A stretch of DNA of 64,000 bases, taken from positions 3,067,080 through 3,131,079 of the forward strand of contig NZ_NKFP01000006.1 of the NCBI RefSeq assembly GCF_002215035.1. The letters are read 5' to 3'. The DNA is from Leptolyngbya ohadii IS1 (GTDB lineage Bacteria > Cyanobacteriota > Cyanobacteriia > Elainellales > Elainellaceae). The position numbers and the translations under genes are program-made. The notes under the pieces were generated by a model. That model was not told the DNA's origin. It was given only the letters and a program-made list of their open reading frames with translations, and made no database searches. Positions 43,615-54,030 of this stretch are shown here, in pieces; position 1 is the first letter of the stretch, and every line of letters starts with the position of its first letter.

Positions 43615-44325
43615 AAGATTCCCGATCGTTTTCACGCAGCTTCCAGGCGTTTGTCTGGAAGTTTTTACAATTTTTGTAGGAATCGGGTTAGGACGTGAAA
43701 AATTCCCAGGATTGGGGAACTGTATTTTGAGTAACGCTCGTTTTCCTGTTATGTGAATTCAGGCTTGGGACTGGCGGATTGATCTGCTAAATTTGAGGGA
43801 CAAATATAAATTCAAATAACTCACCTGAGCTGCCCAGCAGAACTGCTTTCATGGCAGCACTGTTAAGCTCTTGTGCATCTGGCGGGAGAAGCTATTTTCC
43901 AGCGTTAGATTTCTACTTCTGTATCGTTTCTTCCCACATCGGCTGGAAAAAGTCCCTTATTCTTGCTGTGATGAATCAGGCAAAGAGTTGAGTTAACGGT
44001 TCGATCGTCCCAGTCAACTGCGATTTTGCTGATCTCTCGTCGCGACTTTACGGGTCAAAATCAGCTTTGTCGAGCAAATATCCGTGCTATGTCGGGTAAT
44101 CTCACAACTTAGTGGCTTAAATCTCAGTGAAAAACCTGATCCTCTGTTTATTGCAATTCAACATACTAGAAGGTACAGACTGGGAAGTATTTCAGCAGGA
44201 AGTCGCTGAGTCAGAACTGGCTGTTGCCCGAAAGGCGTTGCGAGTCGCCGACTGCTGTTTTTAGTGTCGAAGAAACCACTCAATCCTCACTCGTCACTGT
44301 TTATTTTTAAAAGTGAGCAATTCTC
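43615..44325. other. 711-bp intergenic region
   Basis: No gene, tRNA or repeat recognised. It separates fasciclin from the HD-GYP regulator. Confidence 0.4.
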
Positions 44326-45303
44326 GTGAACCGCTTCGATTCAGATAAACCCAAAATTCTGGTTGTTGACGATCACCCCTCCAGCCGAATGACGGCGGTT
44401 GCCCTGCTTTCGGTCGAAGGATACGACGTCCTGGAAGCAGAGAATGGGCAGGCTGCCTTGAACTGTCTGGCGGAGGCTAACCCTGATCTAATCCTGCTGG
44501 ATGTGATGATGCCCGGCATGGATGGCTATGAGGTCTGCCGAAGACTCAAGCAGGATGAGCAAACTCGTCTAACGCCAGTTGTGTTTGTCACAGCTTTGAA
44601 CGATCGCCGTGCCCGCCTGCGGGGAATTGAAGCGGGAGGGGATGACTTTCTCTCGAAGCCCTTCGACCAGCTGGAGCTATCGGCACGGGTTAAGTCGCTG
44701 ATTCACCAGAAGCGTTTGAACGAAGATCTGGATCATGCAGGCAAAGTGCTGTTCTCCATTGCTCGCACGATCGAAAGCCGTGATCCTAATACGGGCGACC
44801 ACTGCGAACGGCTGGTGCAGCAGGGCAGGGCATTTGGCGAATTTCTCCGGCTTCCCCGCAACGAAGTGCGTGACCTAATGTGGGGCGGTTATCTGCACGA
44901 TATTGGTAAGGTTGGGATTCCCGATGCGGTGCTGCTGAAGACGGGTGGACTGACTGACGTGGAGTGGCAGACGATGCGCCAGCACGTTTTAATTGGGGAG
45001 CAAATTTGCCAGCCGCTCAGAACGATGCGGGGCGTGATTCCAATTATTCGCCACCACCACGAACGCTGGGACGGTTCTGGCTATCCGGATGGGCTGGTTG
45101 GCGATGAGATTCCCTTCCTGGCGCAGGTGTTTCAGCTGATTGACATCTACGATGCCCTTACGAGCGAACGTCCCTATAAGCGTGCCTATACTCCCCAGGA
45201 GTCGCTGGAAATTATGCTAGAGGAGACCAGTAAGGGCTGGCGCAATCCAGATTTGATGCAGCGGTTTACTGATTTTGTTTGTTCTCAGTCTGCTGCTGCC
45301 TGA
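44326..45303 (+). CDS. Response regulator with HD-GYP domain (RpfG-type)
   Basis: A 325-residue two-domain protein. The receiver domain (about residues 9-125) has the acidic pair VVDDH, phosphoacceptor Asp in LILLDVMMPGMDGYEV and Lys in LSKPF. The HD-GYP domain (about 140-320) has HDIGK in GGYLHDIGKVGIP, HH in IIRHHHERWDGSGYPDGL and IYDALTSERPYK. HD-GYP enzymes hydrolyse cyclic di-GMP. The GTG start at 44326 gives MNRFDSDKPKILVVDDH. No cognate kinase is adjacent. Confidence 0.9.
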   Translation: MNRFDSDKPKILVVDDHPSSRMTAVALLSVEGYDVLEAENGQAALNCLAEANPDLILLDVMMPGMDGYEVCRRLKQDEQTRLTPVVFVTALNDRRARLRGIEAGGDDFLSKPFDQLELSARVKSLIHQKRLNEDLDHAGKVLFSIARTIESRDPNTGDHCERLVQQGRAFGEFLRLPRNEVRDLMWGGYLHDIGKVGIPDAVLLKTGGLTDVEWQTMRQHVLIGEQICQPLRTMRGVIPIIRHHHERWDGSGYPDGLVGDEIPFLAQVFQLIDIYDALTSERPYKRAYTPQESLEIMLEETSKGWRNPDLMQRFTDFVCSQSAAA

Positions 45304-45363
45304 CGGCGTCGCGGACTCTGGCACGCTTGTCGGGTTGCTAAATTGCGCCAACAGAGCGATATA

Positions 45364-45412
45364 AATTTCGCACGAATTTCGTGCAGATTTCGCACAAGTT
45401 TTGTACAAATTT
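45364..45412. repeat. Four tandem 12-bp repeats with a perfect palindrome upstream of glmU
   Basis: AATTTCGCAC-type units begin at 45364, 45375, 45387 and 45399. The first two together form the perfect palindrome GCACGAATTTCGTGC (45370-45384). They lie 80-125 bp before the glmU start, in the promoter zone. Confidence 0.6.
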
Positions 45413-45488
45413 ACGGCTGCGCCTCGCTGAAACCGCTTCAGATCCAGCTATACTCCGTTGGAATGTATCCTTAACGAGCAGGCAGTCA

Positions 45489-46889
45489 ATGGTCGCGGTA
45501 GCAATTCTGGCAGCGGGGCGGGGAACTCGCATGAAGTCCCAGTTACCTAAGGTGCTGCATTCCCTCAGCGGACGATCGCTTTTAGAGCGAGTTCTCAACT
45601 GTGCAGCATCCGTTCAGCCCAGTCGCCGATTAGTCATTGTGGGATTTGGAGCGGATCAGGTCAGTCAATCGATCGCCCATCTTGCAGATGTGGAATTAGT
45701 GGAGCAGCGGGAGCAGCTTGGAACCGGACACGCGGTACAGCAGTTGATGCCGCACTTGCAGGGATTTGAGGATGACCTGATTGTCTTGAATGGGGATGTG
45801 CCGCTGCTGCGTCCGAAAACGCTACAGGCTCTACTGGAGACCCATAAAACGAACGGCAATGCCGCCACGATTCTTACGGCGCAGTTGGACGACCCTAAAG
45901 GCTACGGCAGGGTTTTTTGCGACAGTGCGAATCGGGTGACGCAGATGGTAGAAGACAAGGACTGCTCTCCGGAGCAGAAGCAGAATCGACGCATCAATGC
46001 CGGAATTTACTGCTTTAACTGGGCGAAGCTGGCACAGGTCTTGCCGACGCTCCAAAACAATAACAACCAGCAGGAATACTATCTAACCGATGCGGTGACT
46101 GCCCTCTCGCCCGTCATGGCAGTGGATGTCGAGGACTGTCAGGAGATTCTGGGCATTAACGATCGCCAGCAGCTTGCCGATGCCGATCGAATTTTGCAGA
46201 CTCGTATTAAGCAGGACTGGATGAAAGCCGGGGTGACGCTGGTTGATCCGGACAGTATCCGCATTGAGGATGAGGTGCGGCTTGAACCGGATGTGATTAT
46301 CGAACCCCAGACCCACCTACGCGGTAAAACCCTGATTCGATCGGGAAGTCGAATTGGGCCGGGCAGTCTGATTGAAAACAGCGAAATCGGAGAGAACACG
46401 ATCGTGCTGTTCTCGGTAATTAGCGACAGCGTGGTGCAGGCAACTAGCCGGATCGGTCCCTATAGCCACCTGCGGGGTCATGTGGACGTGGGGCAGGGCT
46501 GCCGGATCGGGAACTTTGTGGAGCTAAAGAATGCGCGTCTGGGCGATCGAACCAATGTTGCCCATCTTTCTTATATCGGCGATGCCACTTTAGGAAATCG
46601 GGTCAATATTGGTGCCGGAACGATTACGGCAAATTATGATGGGGTGCAAAAGCACCGGACGGAGATTGGCGATCGATCGAAAACCGGATCAAACAGTGTG
46701 CTGGTGGCTCCGCTGAAGCTAGGGGCTGATGTTACGGTAGCGGCAGGATCGGTGGTGACGGACAGTGTACCGGATGATTGTTTAGTGGTTGCCCGTGCTC
46801 GTCAGGTGGTGAAACCGGGCTGGCGCTTGAACCGATCGAATGGGGTTAGCGAACCGTTACCGAAGTCCAACTCGTCGCCCGAAGCCTAG
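45489..46889 (+). CDS. glmU: Bifunctional GlmU (UDP-N-acetylglucosamine pyrophosphorylase / glucosamine-1-phosphate acetyltransferase)
   Basis: The 466-residue enzyme acetylates glucosamine-1-phosphate and then uridylylates it to UDP-GlcNAc for peptidoglycan and lipopolysaccharide. The N-terminal pyrophosphorylase has [11 protein letters not shown] (residues 7-17), NGDVPLL and RINAGIYCF. The C-terminal half is the left-handed beta helix with hexapeptides, including [23 protein letters not shown] and [24 protein letters not shown] chose ATG 45489 since the family starts just before LAAGRGTRM; 36 upstream in-frame codons run through the tandem 12-bp repeat. A terminator hairpin follows at 47006. 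Confidence 0.95.
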   Translation: MVAVAILAAGRGTRMKSQLPKVLHSLSGRSLLERVLNCAASVQPSRRLVIVGFGADQVSQSIAHLADVELVEQREQLGTGHAVQQLMPHLQGFEDDLIVLNGDVPLLRPKTLQALLETHKTNGNAATILTAQLDDPKGYGRVFCDSANRVTQMVEDKDCSPEQKQNRRINAGIYCFNWAKLAQVLPTLQNNNNQQEYYLTDAVTALSPVMAVDVEDCQEILGINDRQQLADADRILQTRIKQDWMKAGVTLVDPDSIRIEDEVRLEPDVIIEPQTHLRGKTLIRSGSRIGPGSLIENSEIGENTIVLFSVISDSVVQATSRIGPYSHLRGHVDVGQGCRIGNFVELKNARLGDRTNVAHLSYIGDATLGNRVNIGAGTITANYDGVQKHRTEIGDRSKTGSNSVLVAPLKLGADVTVAAGSVVTDSVPDDCLVVARARQVVKPGWRLNRSNGVSEPLPKSNSSPEA

Positions 46890-47005
46890 AATTCTGCTGC
46901 TTCTACATGATCCCTTCATATTTCGATAAGAAAAAATCAAATAGGGGGTTACACCCCTCACCCCTTTAATGGCATAATCTGTTATGTAGATGCACCCTGA
47001 TGGTT

Positions 47006-47037
47006 GGGAGAGTTTTCCAAATGGCTCTCCCTTTTTT
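47006..47037 (+). terminator. Rho-independent terminator after glmU
   Basis: GGGAGAG (47006-47012) pairs with CTCTCCC (47025-47031) around a 12-base loop and is followed by six T residues. It may serve glmU on the plus strand; the opposite gene panE ends at 47077. Confidence 0.75.
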
Positions 47038-47076
47038 CTTTTTTATCCCTTCCTCTTTATCCCTTCCTCTATAGAG

Positions 47077-48072
47077 TCAGCGGTTCTGACTATCCAGGAA
47101 TTTAAGCTGCTGATAGAGCATCTGCACGAGAGGTAAATGAATTCCGGTGTTCTGTGCCATCCGCAAGGGATTCCCAAAGATGGCTTCGACTTCTAGAGGG
47201 CGGCGATCGTCGTAGTCGAGCTTCATGCTGGTGCGGTAGGGCTTCATTTTTTCGGTGTAGTCCAGCATGGTTTGGACAAAATCGGCGAAAATAGCGCGAT
47301 CGCTTCCTGAGGGCTTTATAGAAGCGGGAAGGGGTTGCTGGAGACAGGCGTTTGCGCCCCGGAGGACTTCCTGCATCAGGTCAGTAGCAAGCTGTCGCGC
47401 GTGGGGGTCTGCCATCATGCGATCGGTCGTAGCATCCAGAACAACCGATAAGCCGTTAAAGGGAATGTTCCACATTAGCTTTTTCCAGCGTGCCAGCAGC
47501 AGATCCTCGGATTGAACAATGGGGATTCCGGCTTGCTCGAAGTCCTGGGCAATTTGCTTCTGGCGATCGGTAATGCCACAGGGAGCGTAGCCGTCCGCAT
47601 AGTCGCCCATCGTGATTTGCTTGTAGTCCAGGTGGTGAATTACACCGGGCGCGATTTTGTTGGAGCAAAGGAAGCACATTCCGCCCATGACGCGGTGACT
47701 TCCCACAATTTCCGCGACTTCCGGTTCAATGCCCAGTCCGTTTTGCAGAACCAGCACGACTCCACCGGGTTTGACGATCGACGGTAGGAGTTCAGGCAGC
47801 AGATCATTTTGCGTTGTTTTGAGCGCAACGATCACGACATCGCAGGCGGGCATTTCTGCTACGTCCCGGTAGGCGTTGACCTGGGGCAGGGTAAAGTCTC
47901 CGTCGATCGATTTGACGACCAATCCCTTTTGTCGCACCACTTCATAGTCGCTTCGCAGCAGAAAATGAACTTCGCAGCCCGCCTGCTGAAGTCTAGCGCC
48001 ATAGAATCCGCCTAGTGCCCCGGTTCCGATAACAGCGTAGGTGCGGCGATGGGGCAGGGTAGGGTAGGTCAT
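47077..48072 (-). CDS. Putative 2-dehydropantoate 2-reductase
   Basis: A 331-residue ketopantoate reductase-type enzyme, which would make pantoate for coenzyme A with NADPH. The Rossmann motif YAVIGTGALGGFYGARL is at residues 13-29. VALKTTQN and LQNGLG follow, with the C-terminal domain LMWNIPFNGLSVVLDATTDRMM holding the catalytic Lys region (KKLMWN). The C-terminal DYDDRRPLEVEAIFGNPL matches the family well. Several paralogues exist in bacteria, so PanE activity is an inference. It lies downstream of an alpha/beta hydrolase gene on the same strand with 76 bp between. Confidence 0.85.
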   Translation of the reverse strand: MTYPTLPHRRTYAVIGTGALGGFYGARLQQAGCEVHFLLRSDYEVVRQKGLVVKSIDGDFTLPQVNAYRDVAEMPACDVVIVALKTTQNDLLPELLPSIVKPGGVVLVLQNGLGIEPEVAEIVGSHRVMGGMCFLCSNKIAPGVIHHLDYKQITMGDYADGYAPCGITDRQKQIAQDFEQAGIPIVQSEDLLLARWKKLMWNIPFNGLSVVLDATTDRMMADPHARQLATDLMQEVLRGANACLQQPLPASIKPSGSDRAIFADFVQTMLDYTEKMKPYRTSMKLDYDDRRPLEVEAIFGNPLRMAQNTGIHLPLVQMLYQQLKFLDSQNR

Positions 48073-48148
48073 GGTGGATTGGAGGAGAGGGATACAAGAA
48101 CTGTTTCTATCTTCTCCGATTGCTTGCCCCTTCCATTACCTTCTGGGG

Positions 48149-49087
48149 TTAGGGTGAATCCGTTGCAAAATCAGGCTCGATCGCTGAAGTAGTCCTTTGC
48201 GACAAGCTGACTACCCAGTCGCGCACCAGAGCGTTGAATTGATGGGGGACTTCATCGTGCGGGCAGTGTCCGGCTTGCAGGTAGTATTCGGTGAGGGTGG
48301 GATAGTGCTGACGGAATCTTGCGCCTCGCTCTCGTGCATTCATCCAGGGGTCGCCTTCGCCCCAGACCATCAGCAGGGGACAGGTCAACTGCTCGATCAG
48401 CACATCGTTTTTCTCGCCGGAGGGCGCTTTGAACACGGCGGCAAAGACTTTGGCGGCTCCCTCATCGCAGGACGGACGGTAGATATCTTCCACCAGTTCA
48501 TCGGTCACAGCACTCTGATCGAGATAGACCTGGGAGAGGGTTCGACGAATGAGCGATCGCTGCCGCACATACTGAAACAGCAGATAGCTCGGTACAGGCA
48601 GCAGAATCATCGATCGCGCCAGGTTAAAGAAGACCTCCCGGAACGGGTCGGGCTTGGTGGGCGAGGGAGCTTCGGTAAACGATCCGGCAGGGTTGACCAG
48701 AATCAGTCCGGCAACAGCATCCGATCGGGTTGCGCCAGTGAGGAGAGAGACATAGCCGCCGATCGAATTTCCTGCCAGTACCGCAGGCTGACCCATCACC
48801 TGAGTCACAAAGTCATGAATCTGATCGCGCCAAACGTCTGCGCTGTATTCCCATTCCGGCTTAGCAGAGCGACCAAACCCCAGCAGATCGATCGCCCACA
48901 CTTCAAACTCGTTGCAGAGTCCTTCGACGTTTTTGCGCCAGTGGTCGGTAGATGCGCCGAATCCGTGAATCAGCAGTAAGGGAGGCTTGTTCGTCTGTCT
49001 CTGTCCAGCTTTGACGTAGTAAATCGACTGTCCGCGCCACTGCCAGTAAGCTCCTGTGGAGGAGGTGATCCGAACCTGCATAGTCAT
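48149..49087 (-). CDS. Alpha/beta hydrolase
   Basis: A 312-residue hydrolase. HGFGASTDHWRKN is the oxyanion-hole segment, AGNSIGGYVS contains the nucleophile Ser, and AGHCPHDE holds the catalytic His. Asp in VWGEGDPWM completes the triad. This family (pheophytinase/ epoxide-hydrolase-like) is widespread in cyanobacteria; one relative is chlorophyll-linked, but the substrate here is unknown. Same-strand neighbour is the PanE-like gene. Confidence 0.8.
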   Translation of the reverse strand: MTMQVRITSSTGAYWQWRGQSIYYVKAGQRQTNKPPLLLIHGFGASTDHWRKNVEGLCNEFEVWAIDLLGFGRSAKPEWEYSADVWRDQIHDFVTQVMGQPAVLAGNSIGGYVSLLTGATRSDAVAGLILVNPAGSFTEAPSPTKPDPFREVFFNLARSMILLPVPSYLLFQYVRQRSLIRRTLSQVYLDQSAVTDELVEDIYRPSCDEGAAKVFAAVFKAPSGEKNDVLIEQLTCPLLMVWGEGDPWMNARERGARFRQHYPTLTEYYLQAGHCPHDEVPHQFNALVRDWVVSLSQRTTSAIEPDFATDSP

Positions 49088-49293
49088 TTGGAGAATAATT
49101 TTTTAAGAGATGTCTGTGAGCAAAAATGAGCGAAGCGATCGTAAGCAACCGTAAATTATTGTACTTCAAGCGTTTAGGCGACCGCTCTGGGCTACGACGC
49201 GAAGTGCAGCGACAAGTCGATTGGGAAAGCAAAAAAGCAGCGTCAGAATAGAGAGATATAGATACGGCTAGAGATCCGGCGAAGGATGGGACG

Positions 49294-50736
49294 ATGGCAA
49301 TTGATGTGCGGGCGAGACAGCCCAGGAGATCTGGGGGGCAATCGGTGCGGCAAAGACCCCGCGGCAGGCTGTGGTTTGAAAAGCTGATGGCGATCGTTGT
49401 GCTGGTGAACTTCCTGCTGGTGCTGGTGAACTGGAGCTTTGTGCCGCTGCGAGACTATTATCTGCGCTGGTTTCCGGCATTCACGCAAAGCTATGGCTAC
49501 ACGATTAAAGGGATTGAACCGCATCGCACGACCACTGCCTATTTGCAGGAAGTCGATCGCCTGACGGAGCAAGTTTCCCAGACCGGACTGCAATCTCCTC
49601 AAACGGCAGGAATGCTCCAGGATTTGCGGCAAAGCAGCGAGGAAATGATTGACGAAAATCCCTTTGAAAGTGCCGGGAAGTCTGGTTCGCTGGAACGGAT
49701 TAAAAACCGGATGCGCGACCATCTGCGGCAGGACTCGGCAAAGGAAGCTTTCAATCTCTTCTGGAGCCAGCCCTATCTCACCCGAACAGGCTTGAGTAAC
49801 TCCATAAATTTCTTTAATCGAGAAATTCGTCCCCTCATTGCCAGCAACTATTACCGGGGCATTGGGGAAAACGGGGAGCCGATCGATCGGTTCTGGCGGA
49901 TTGATATGTGGTTCATGGGGCTATTTGCGATCGAGCTAGCCGCCCGGATTCTGTACCTGACTCGCCGCCATCCCGGACTCACCTGGCTGGATGCTCTGGT
50001 GCTGCGATGGTATGACTTGCTGCTGCTGCTTCCCTTCTGGCGACTGCTGCGGATAATTCCCTTGGCGGTGCGGCTCCATCGATCGCGGTTGGTGAATCTC
50101 AGTCCGGTGAGTAAGCGGGTGGTGCGGTTGGGCGTATCCAGTATTGCCGTGGAATTGACCGAAATGGTCGTGCTGCGAATCGTTGATCAGATGCAGGAAC
50201 TCATCCAGAGCGGTGCGCTCAAACGCTGGCTCTATCAAGCCGATCGTCCCTATATCGATCTAAATAACATTGACGAAATAGCAGTCCTGTCGCGTCATCT
50301 AACCGATTTGCTGGTTCATCGCGTTTTCCCGAAAATCCAGCCCGATTTGGATGCGCTGCTGCAACACAGTATTTCCCAGGCGATTCATACTACGCCCATT
50401 TATGCCGGACTGCATCAAATTCCGGGCATGAAGCAATGGTCGGAGCAGTTAAGTCGCGAGATTGCCACTCAAGTTTCCCAGAATGCCTACAAAGCAGTTA
50501 CATCTGCCCTCCAGGACGAAGTAGGCGCAGCCCTGATGCAGAAACTTGTCAGCAACTTCAGCCAGACCTTCCGCAGCGAGGCGCAGCAGCACGAGGCACT
50601 GAACGAAATCCAGACCCTCCTGATCGCCCTCCTGGACGAGGTGAAGGTCAACTACGTGGAGCGGATTAACGACGCGGATAACGACAGCTTGCGATCGATG
50701 ACCCAACGCCTATACCAGATTCCGGAGAGCAGATAG
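49294..50736 (+). CDS. Large cyanobacterial membrane protein, ion-channel-like segment
   Basis: A 480-residue protein. A first helix is near residues 30-52 (EKLMAIVVLVNFLLVLVNWSF). After a hydrophilic domain come two to three helices near 200-260, with WLDALVLRWYDLLLLLPFWRLLRIIPLAVRLHRSRLV resembling the voltage-sensor S3-S4 region of ion channels. The C-terminal 200 residues are helical and soluble. No pore signature is present. I do not recognise a functional family; the gene looks conserved and intact. It stands upstream of uvrA on the same strand, about 200 bp apart. Confidence 0.65.
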   Translation: MAIDVRARQPRRSGGQSVRQRPRGRLWFEKLMAIVVLVNFLLVLVNWSFVPLRDYYLRWFPAFTQSYGYTIKGIEPHRTTTAYLQEVDRLTEQVSQTGLQSPQTAGMLQDLRQSSEEMIDENPFESAGKSGSLERIKNRMRDHLRQDSAKEAFNLFWSQPYLTRTGLSNSINFFNREIRPLIASNYYRGIGENGEPIDRFWRIDMWFMGLFAIELAARILYLTRRHPGLTWLDALVLRWYDLLLLLPFWRLLRIIPLAVRLHRSRLVNLSPVSKRVVRLGVSSIAVELTEMVVLRIVDQMQELIQSGALKRWLYQADRPYIDLNNIDEIAVLSRHLTDLLVHRVFPKIQPDLDALLQHSISQAIHTTPIYAGLHQIPGMKQWSEQLSREIATQVSQNAYKAVTSALQDEVGAALMQKLVSNFSQTFRSEAQQHEALNEIQTLLIALLDEVKVNYVERINDADNDSLRSMTQRLYQIPESR

Positions 50737-50944
50737 CCCCCTGCTCAATTAAAGCAAATGTACTAAGGCATCCGATCGCGCTAACATAAAGGTTTGGAAG
50801 ATATTTTCTGCTTCGTTCCTGAGAGAATTTTTGAGAAAACGGTAGCACTGTGAAGTTTTATTGCCCTAAGATGACTTCTGACTGTGCTGTTTGCCGCTCT
50901 ACTGCGTTCCTTTTTTCTAGCCCCTTCTGCCATCCAATTTTCCT

Positions 50945-53900
50945 ATGATTCAGCGCGTTGACCCCGCCGACCGCCTGCCTGCTGCGGTTGCTCCGCTCAA
51001 TGGAAGCCAGTCCCTTTCCGATTCGCTGGAGGATTTGCAGGACACGATTCGGATTCGAGGGGCACGACAGCACAATCTAAAAAATATCGATCTGGAACTG
51101 CCGCGCGATCGCCTGATTGTGTTCACGGGGGTTTCCGGGTCGGGTAAGTCTTCCCTGGCGTTTGACACGATTTTTGCCGAGGGTCAGCGGCGCTATGTGG
51201 AATCCCTTAGTGCCTACGCCCGTCAGTTTTTGGGACAGGTGGACAAACCGGACGTAGACGCGATCGAGGGCTTGAGTCCTGCGATTTCGATCGACCAGAA
51301 ATCCACTTCTCATAACCCCCGTTCCACCGTCGGTACAGTCACAGAAATCTACGACTATTTGCGGCTGCTCTACGGACGCGCAGGCGAACCCCACTGCCCC
51401 CACTGCGATCGATCGATTGTGCCCCAGACGATTGATCAAATGGTCGATCGGATTATGGAACTCCCCGATCGCACGAAGTTTCAGATTCTTTCTCCCGTGG
51501 TGCGCGGCAAGAAAGGAACCCACAAAAAGCTGCTGTCGGGGCTGGCATCCGAGGGGTTTGTGCGGGTGCGGGTTGATGGAGAGGTGCGCGAACTGTCCGA
51601 CAATATTGAGCTGGAGAAAAATCAGTTTCACGATATCGAAATCGTGGTCGATCGCCTGGTCAAAAAGGACGGCATCCAGGAACGCTTAGTCGATTCCCTG
51701 GCAACCTGTCTGAAGCGATCGGAGGGAATTGCGATCGTGGAGGTGTTCCAGGACGAGAATAAGGTGATTGCGCTGCCGACGAATCCCGATTTGCAGCTAG
51801 CCGTTCTGCCTACGATGGCGGCGGAGCCTGCGGGACGCTACGGCAAGGAAGAGGAAGACGATCGGAAATCGGTAGACCTGGTTTTCTCAGAGAACTTTGC
51901 CTGCCCGGAACATGGTGCGGTAATGGAGGAGCTTTCCCCCCGTCTGTTCTCCTTTAACTCTCCCTACGGAGCCTGCCCCCACTGCCACGGACTGGGAACG
52001 CTGCGAACCTTTTCTCCCGATCTGGTCATCCCCGATCCGAAGCTGCCCGTCTATGCAGCGGTGGCTCCCTGGTCGGAGAAAGACAACACCTACTATTTCT
52101 CGTTGCTCTACAGCGTGGGTCAGGCATTTGGCTTCGAGATTCAGACCCCGTGGAATCAGCTGACGCGGGAACAGCAGGAAATTTTGCTCCACGGTTCGCA
52201 GGAAAAAATCTACATCGAAGCGGATTCGCGCTACCGGGATAACAAGGGCTACCACCGCCGCTATGAAGGCATTATCCCGATGCTTGATCGCCAGTACAAG
52301 GAATCGACTTCGGATCTGTACAAGCAAAAGCTGGAGCAATACCTGATCGATCAGCCCTGCGAGGTCTGCGGTGGTAATCGCCTGAAGCCAGAAGCTCTCC
52401 ATGTGCGGGTCGGACAGTTTCGCATTCGGGAACTTACGGGCGTTTCTGTTTTAGACTGTCTCGATCGCGTTAACCAAATGAACCTCACTCCCCGACAGGC
52501 GCAAATTGGCGATCTCGTACTCCGAGAAATTAAGGCGCGGCTGCAATTCCTGCTGGATGTCGGACTGGATTATCTGACGCTCGATCGCACTGCCATGACC
52601 CTGAGCGGCGGTGAAGCACAGCGGATTCGACTCGCCACCCAGATCGGCGCGGGACTAACGGGCGTTTTGTATGTCCTCGACGAACCCAGTATTGGACTGC
52701 ATCAGCGGGACAACGATCGCCTCTTGAATACGCTGATTAAACTCCGCGACCTGGGCAATACGCTGATCGTGGTGGAACACGACGAAGATACGATCCGGGC
52801 GGCGGATCATCTGGTGGATATTGGTCCGGGTGCCGGAATTCACGGCGGCTCGGTTGTGGCGCAGGGCGATCTGAACGATTTGCTGACGGCAGAAGATTCC
52901 CTTACGGGGGCTTACCTGTCGAGTCGCAGAGTGATCGAAACGCCAACCGAGCGTCGGCAGGGCAATGGGCGATCGCTCCTGCTCAAAAATGCCCACCGGA
53001 ATAACCTGCGCCATATTGACATAGAAATCCCTTTGGGCAAGCTAGTTTGTATTACGGGCGTCTCCGGTTCCGGGAAGTCCACTCTAATTAACGAACTGCT
53101 CTACCCGTCGCTTCAGCACCACTTTGGTCACAAAGTTCCCTTCCCGAAGGAACTCCAGGAAATCAAAGGACTGAATGCCCTGGATAAGGCGATCGTCATC
53201 GACCAATCTCCGATCGGACGCACCCCGCGATCGAATCCTGCTACCTATACGGGCGTGTTTGATTGCATTCGCGATCTGTTTTCGGAGACGATCGAGGCAA
53301 AGGCGCGGGGTTATAAGCCGGGACAGTTTTCATTTAACGTCAAAGGCGGACGCTGCGAAGCCTGTAGCGGTCAGGGCGTGAATGTAATTGAGATGAACTT
53401 CCTGCCGGATGTGTACGTGCAGTGCGAGGTTTGCAAAGGGGCACGCTACAACCGGGAAACGCTTCAGGTGAAGTACAAGAACAAGACGATCGCCGACGTC
53501 CTAAACATGACCGCCGAGGAGGCTCTGCCGCTGTTCGAGAACATTCCCAAACTGAATGCTCGTCTGCAAACGATGGTGGATGTGGGGCTGGGCTATGTCC
53601 GCTTGGGTCAAACTGCTCCCACGCTGTCGGGTGGAGAAGCACAGCGGCTCAAATTAGCTTCGGAACTCTCGCGTCGCGCCACAGGCAAAACCCTCTACCT
53701 GATCGACGAACCCACTACTGGGCTGTCCTTCTACGACGTTCACAAGCTGCTGGACGTGCTGCAACGGCTCGCCGACATGGGGAATTCGATCGTCGTCATC
53801 GAACACAACCTGGACGTGATTCGCTGCTCGGACTGGGTAATTGATCTGGGTCCAGAAGGCGGCAGTCGGGGCGGTGAACTCATTGCCGCAGGCACTCCAG

Positions 53901-53989
53901 AAGAAGTGGCGCAAAATTCGCGATCGTACACGGGGCAGTATTTGAAGAAAGTGCTGGCACAGCATCCTCCGGCAAGGGCAACGGCTTAG
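50945..53989 (+). CDS. uvrA: Excinuclease ABC subunit UvrA
   Basis: The damage-recognition ATPase of nucleotide excision repair, 1014 residues. It has two ABC modules: Walker A GVSGSGKS at 62-69 and again near residue 703, signature LSGGEAQRIRLA near 557 and LSGGEAQRLKLA near 898, and Walker B YVLDEPSIGL and YLIDEPTTGL. The zinc modules are visible as CPHCHGLGT and GRCEACSGQGV with CEVCKGARYN. A variable N-terminal 30 residues precede the core. No LexA box like the one before lexA is visible upstream. Confidence 0.97.
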   Translation: MIQRVDPADRLPAAVAPLNGSQSLSDSLEDLQDTIRIRGARQHNLKNIDLELPRDRLIVFTGVSGSGKSSLAFDTIFAEGQRRYVESLSAYARQFLGQVDKPDVDAIEGLSPAISIDQKSTSHNPRSTVGTVTEIYDYLRLLYGRAGEPHCPHCDRSIVPQTIDQMVDRIMELPDRTKFQILSPVVRGKKGTHKKLLSGLASEGFVRVRVDGEVRELSDNIELEKNQFHDIEIVVDRLVKKDGIQERLVDSLATCLKRSEGIAIVEVFQDENKVIALPTNPDLQLAVLPTMAAEPAGRYGKEEEDDRKSVDLVFSENFACPEHGAVMEELSPRLFSFNSPYGACPHCHGLGTLRTFSPDLVIPDPKLPVYAAVAPWSEKDNTYYFSLLYSVGQAFGFEIQTPWNQLTREQQEILLHGSQEKIYIEADSRYRDNKGYHRRYEGIIPMLDRQYKESTSDLYKQKLEQYLIDQPCEVCGGNRLKPEALHVRVGQFRIRELTGVSVLDCLDRVNQMNLTPRQAQIGDLVLREIKARLQFLLDVGLDYLTLDRTAMTLSGGEAQRIRLATQIGAGLTGVLYVLDEPSIGLHQRDNDRLLNTLIKLRDLGNTLIVVEHDEDTIRAADHLVDIGPGAGIHGGSVVAQGDLNDLLTAEDSLTGAYLSSRRVIETPTERRQGNGRSLLLKNAHRNNLRHIDIEIPLGKLVCITGVSGSGKSTLINELLYPSLQHHFGHKVPFPKELQEIKGLNALDKAIVIDQSPIGRTPRSNPATYTGVFDCIRDLFSETIEAKARGYKPGQFSFNVKGGRCEACSGQGVNVIEMNFLPDVYVQCEVCKGARYNRETLQVKYKNKTIADVLNMTAEEALPLFENIPKLNARLQTMVDVGLGYVRLGQTAPTLSGGEAQRLKLASELSRRATGKTLYLIDEPTTGLSFYDVHKLLDVLQRLADMGNSIVVIEHNLDVIRCSDWVIDLGPEGGSRGGELIAAGTPEEVAQNSRSYTGQYLKKVLAQHPPARATA

Positions 53990-54030
53990 GGGTTGAGGGT
54001 AGGGCGATTGTTTCCCACCCATTACTGCTT

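Noticed and set aside
45381-45488. 36-codon N-terminal extension of glmU
   Set aside because: It translates the tandem 12-bp repeat, whereas the family starts at the ATG just before LAAGRGTRM.
50760-50790. Possible LexA box before uvrA
   Set aside because: AGTACATTTGCTT departs from the GTWC half of the consensus, so support is too weak.
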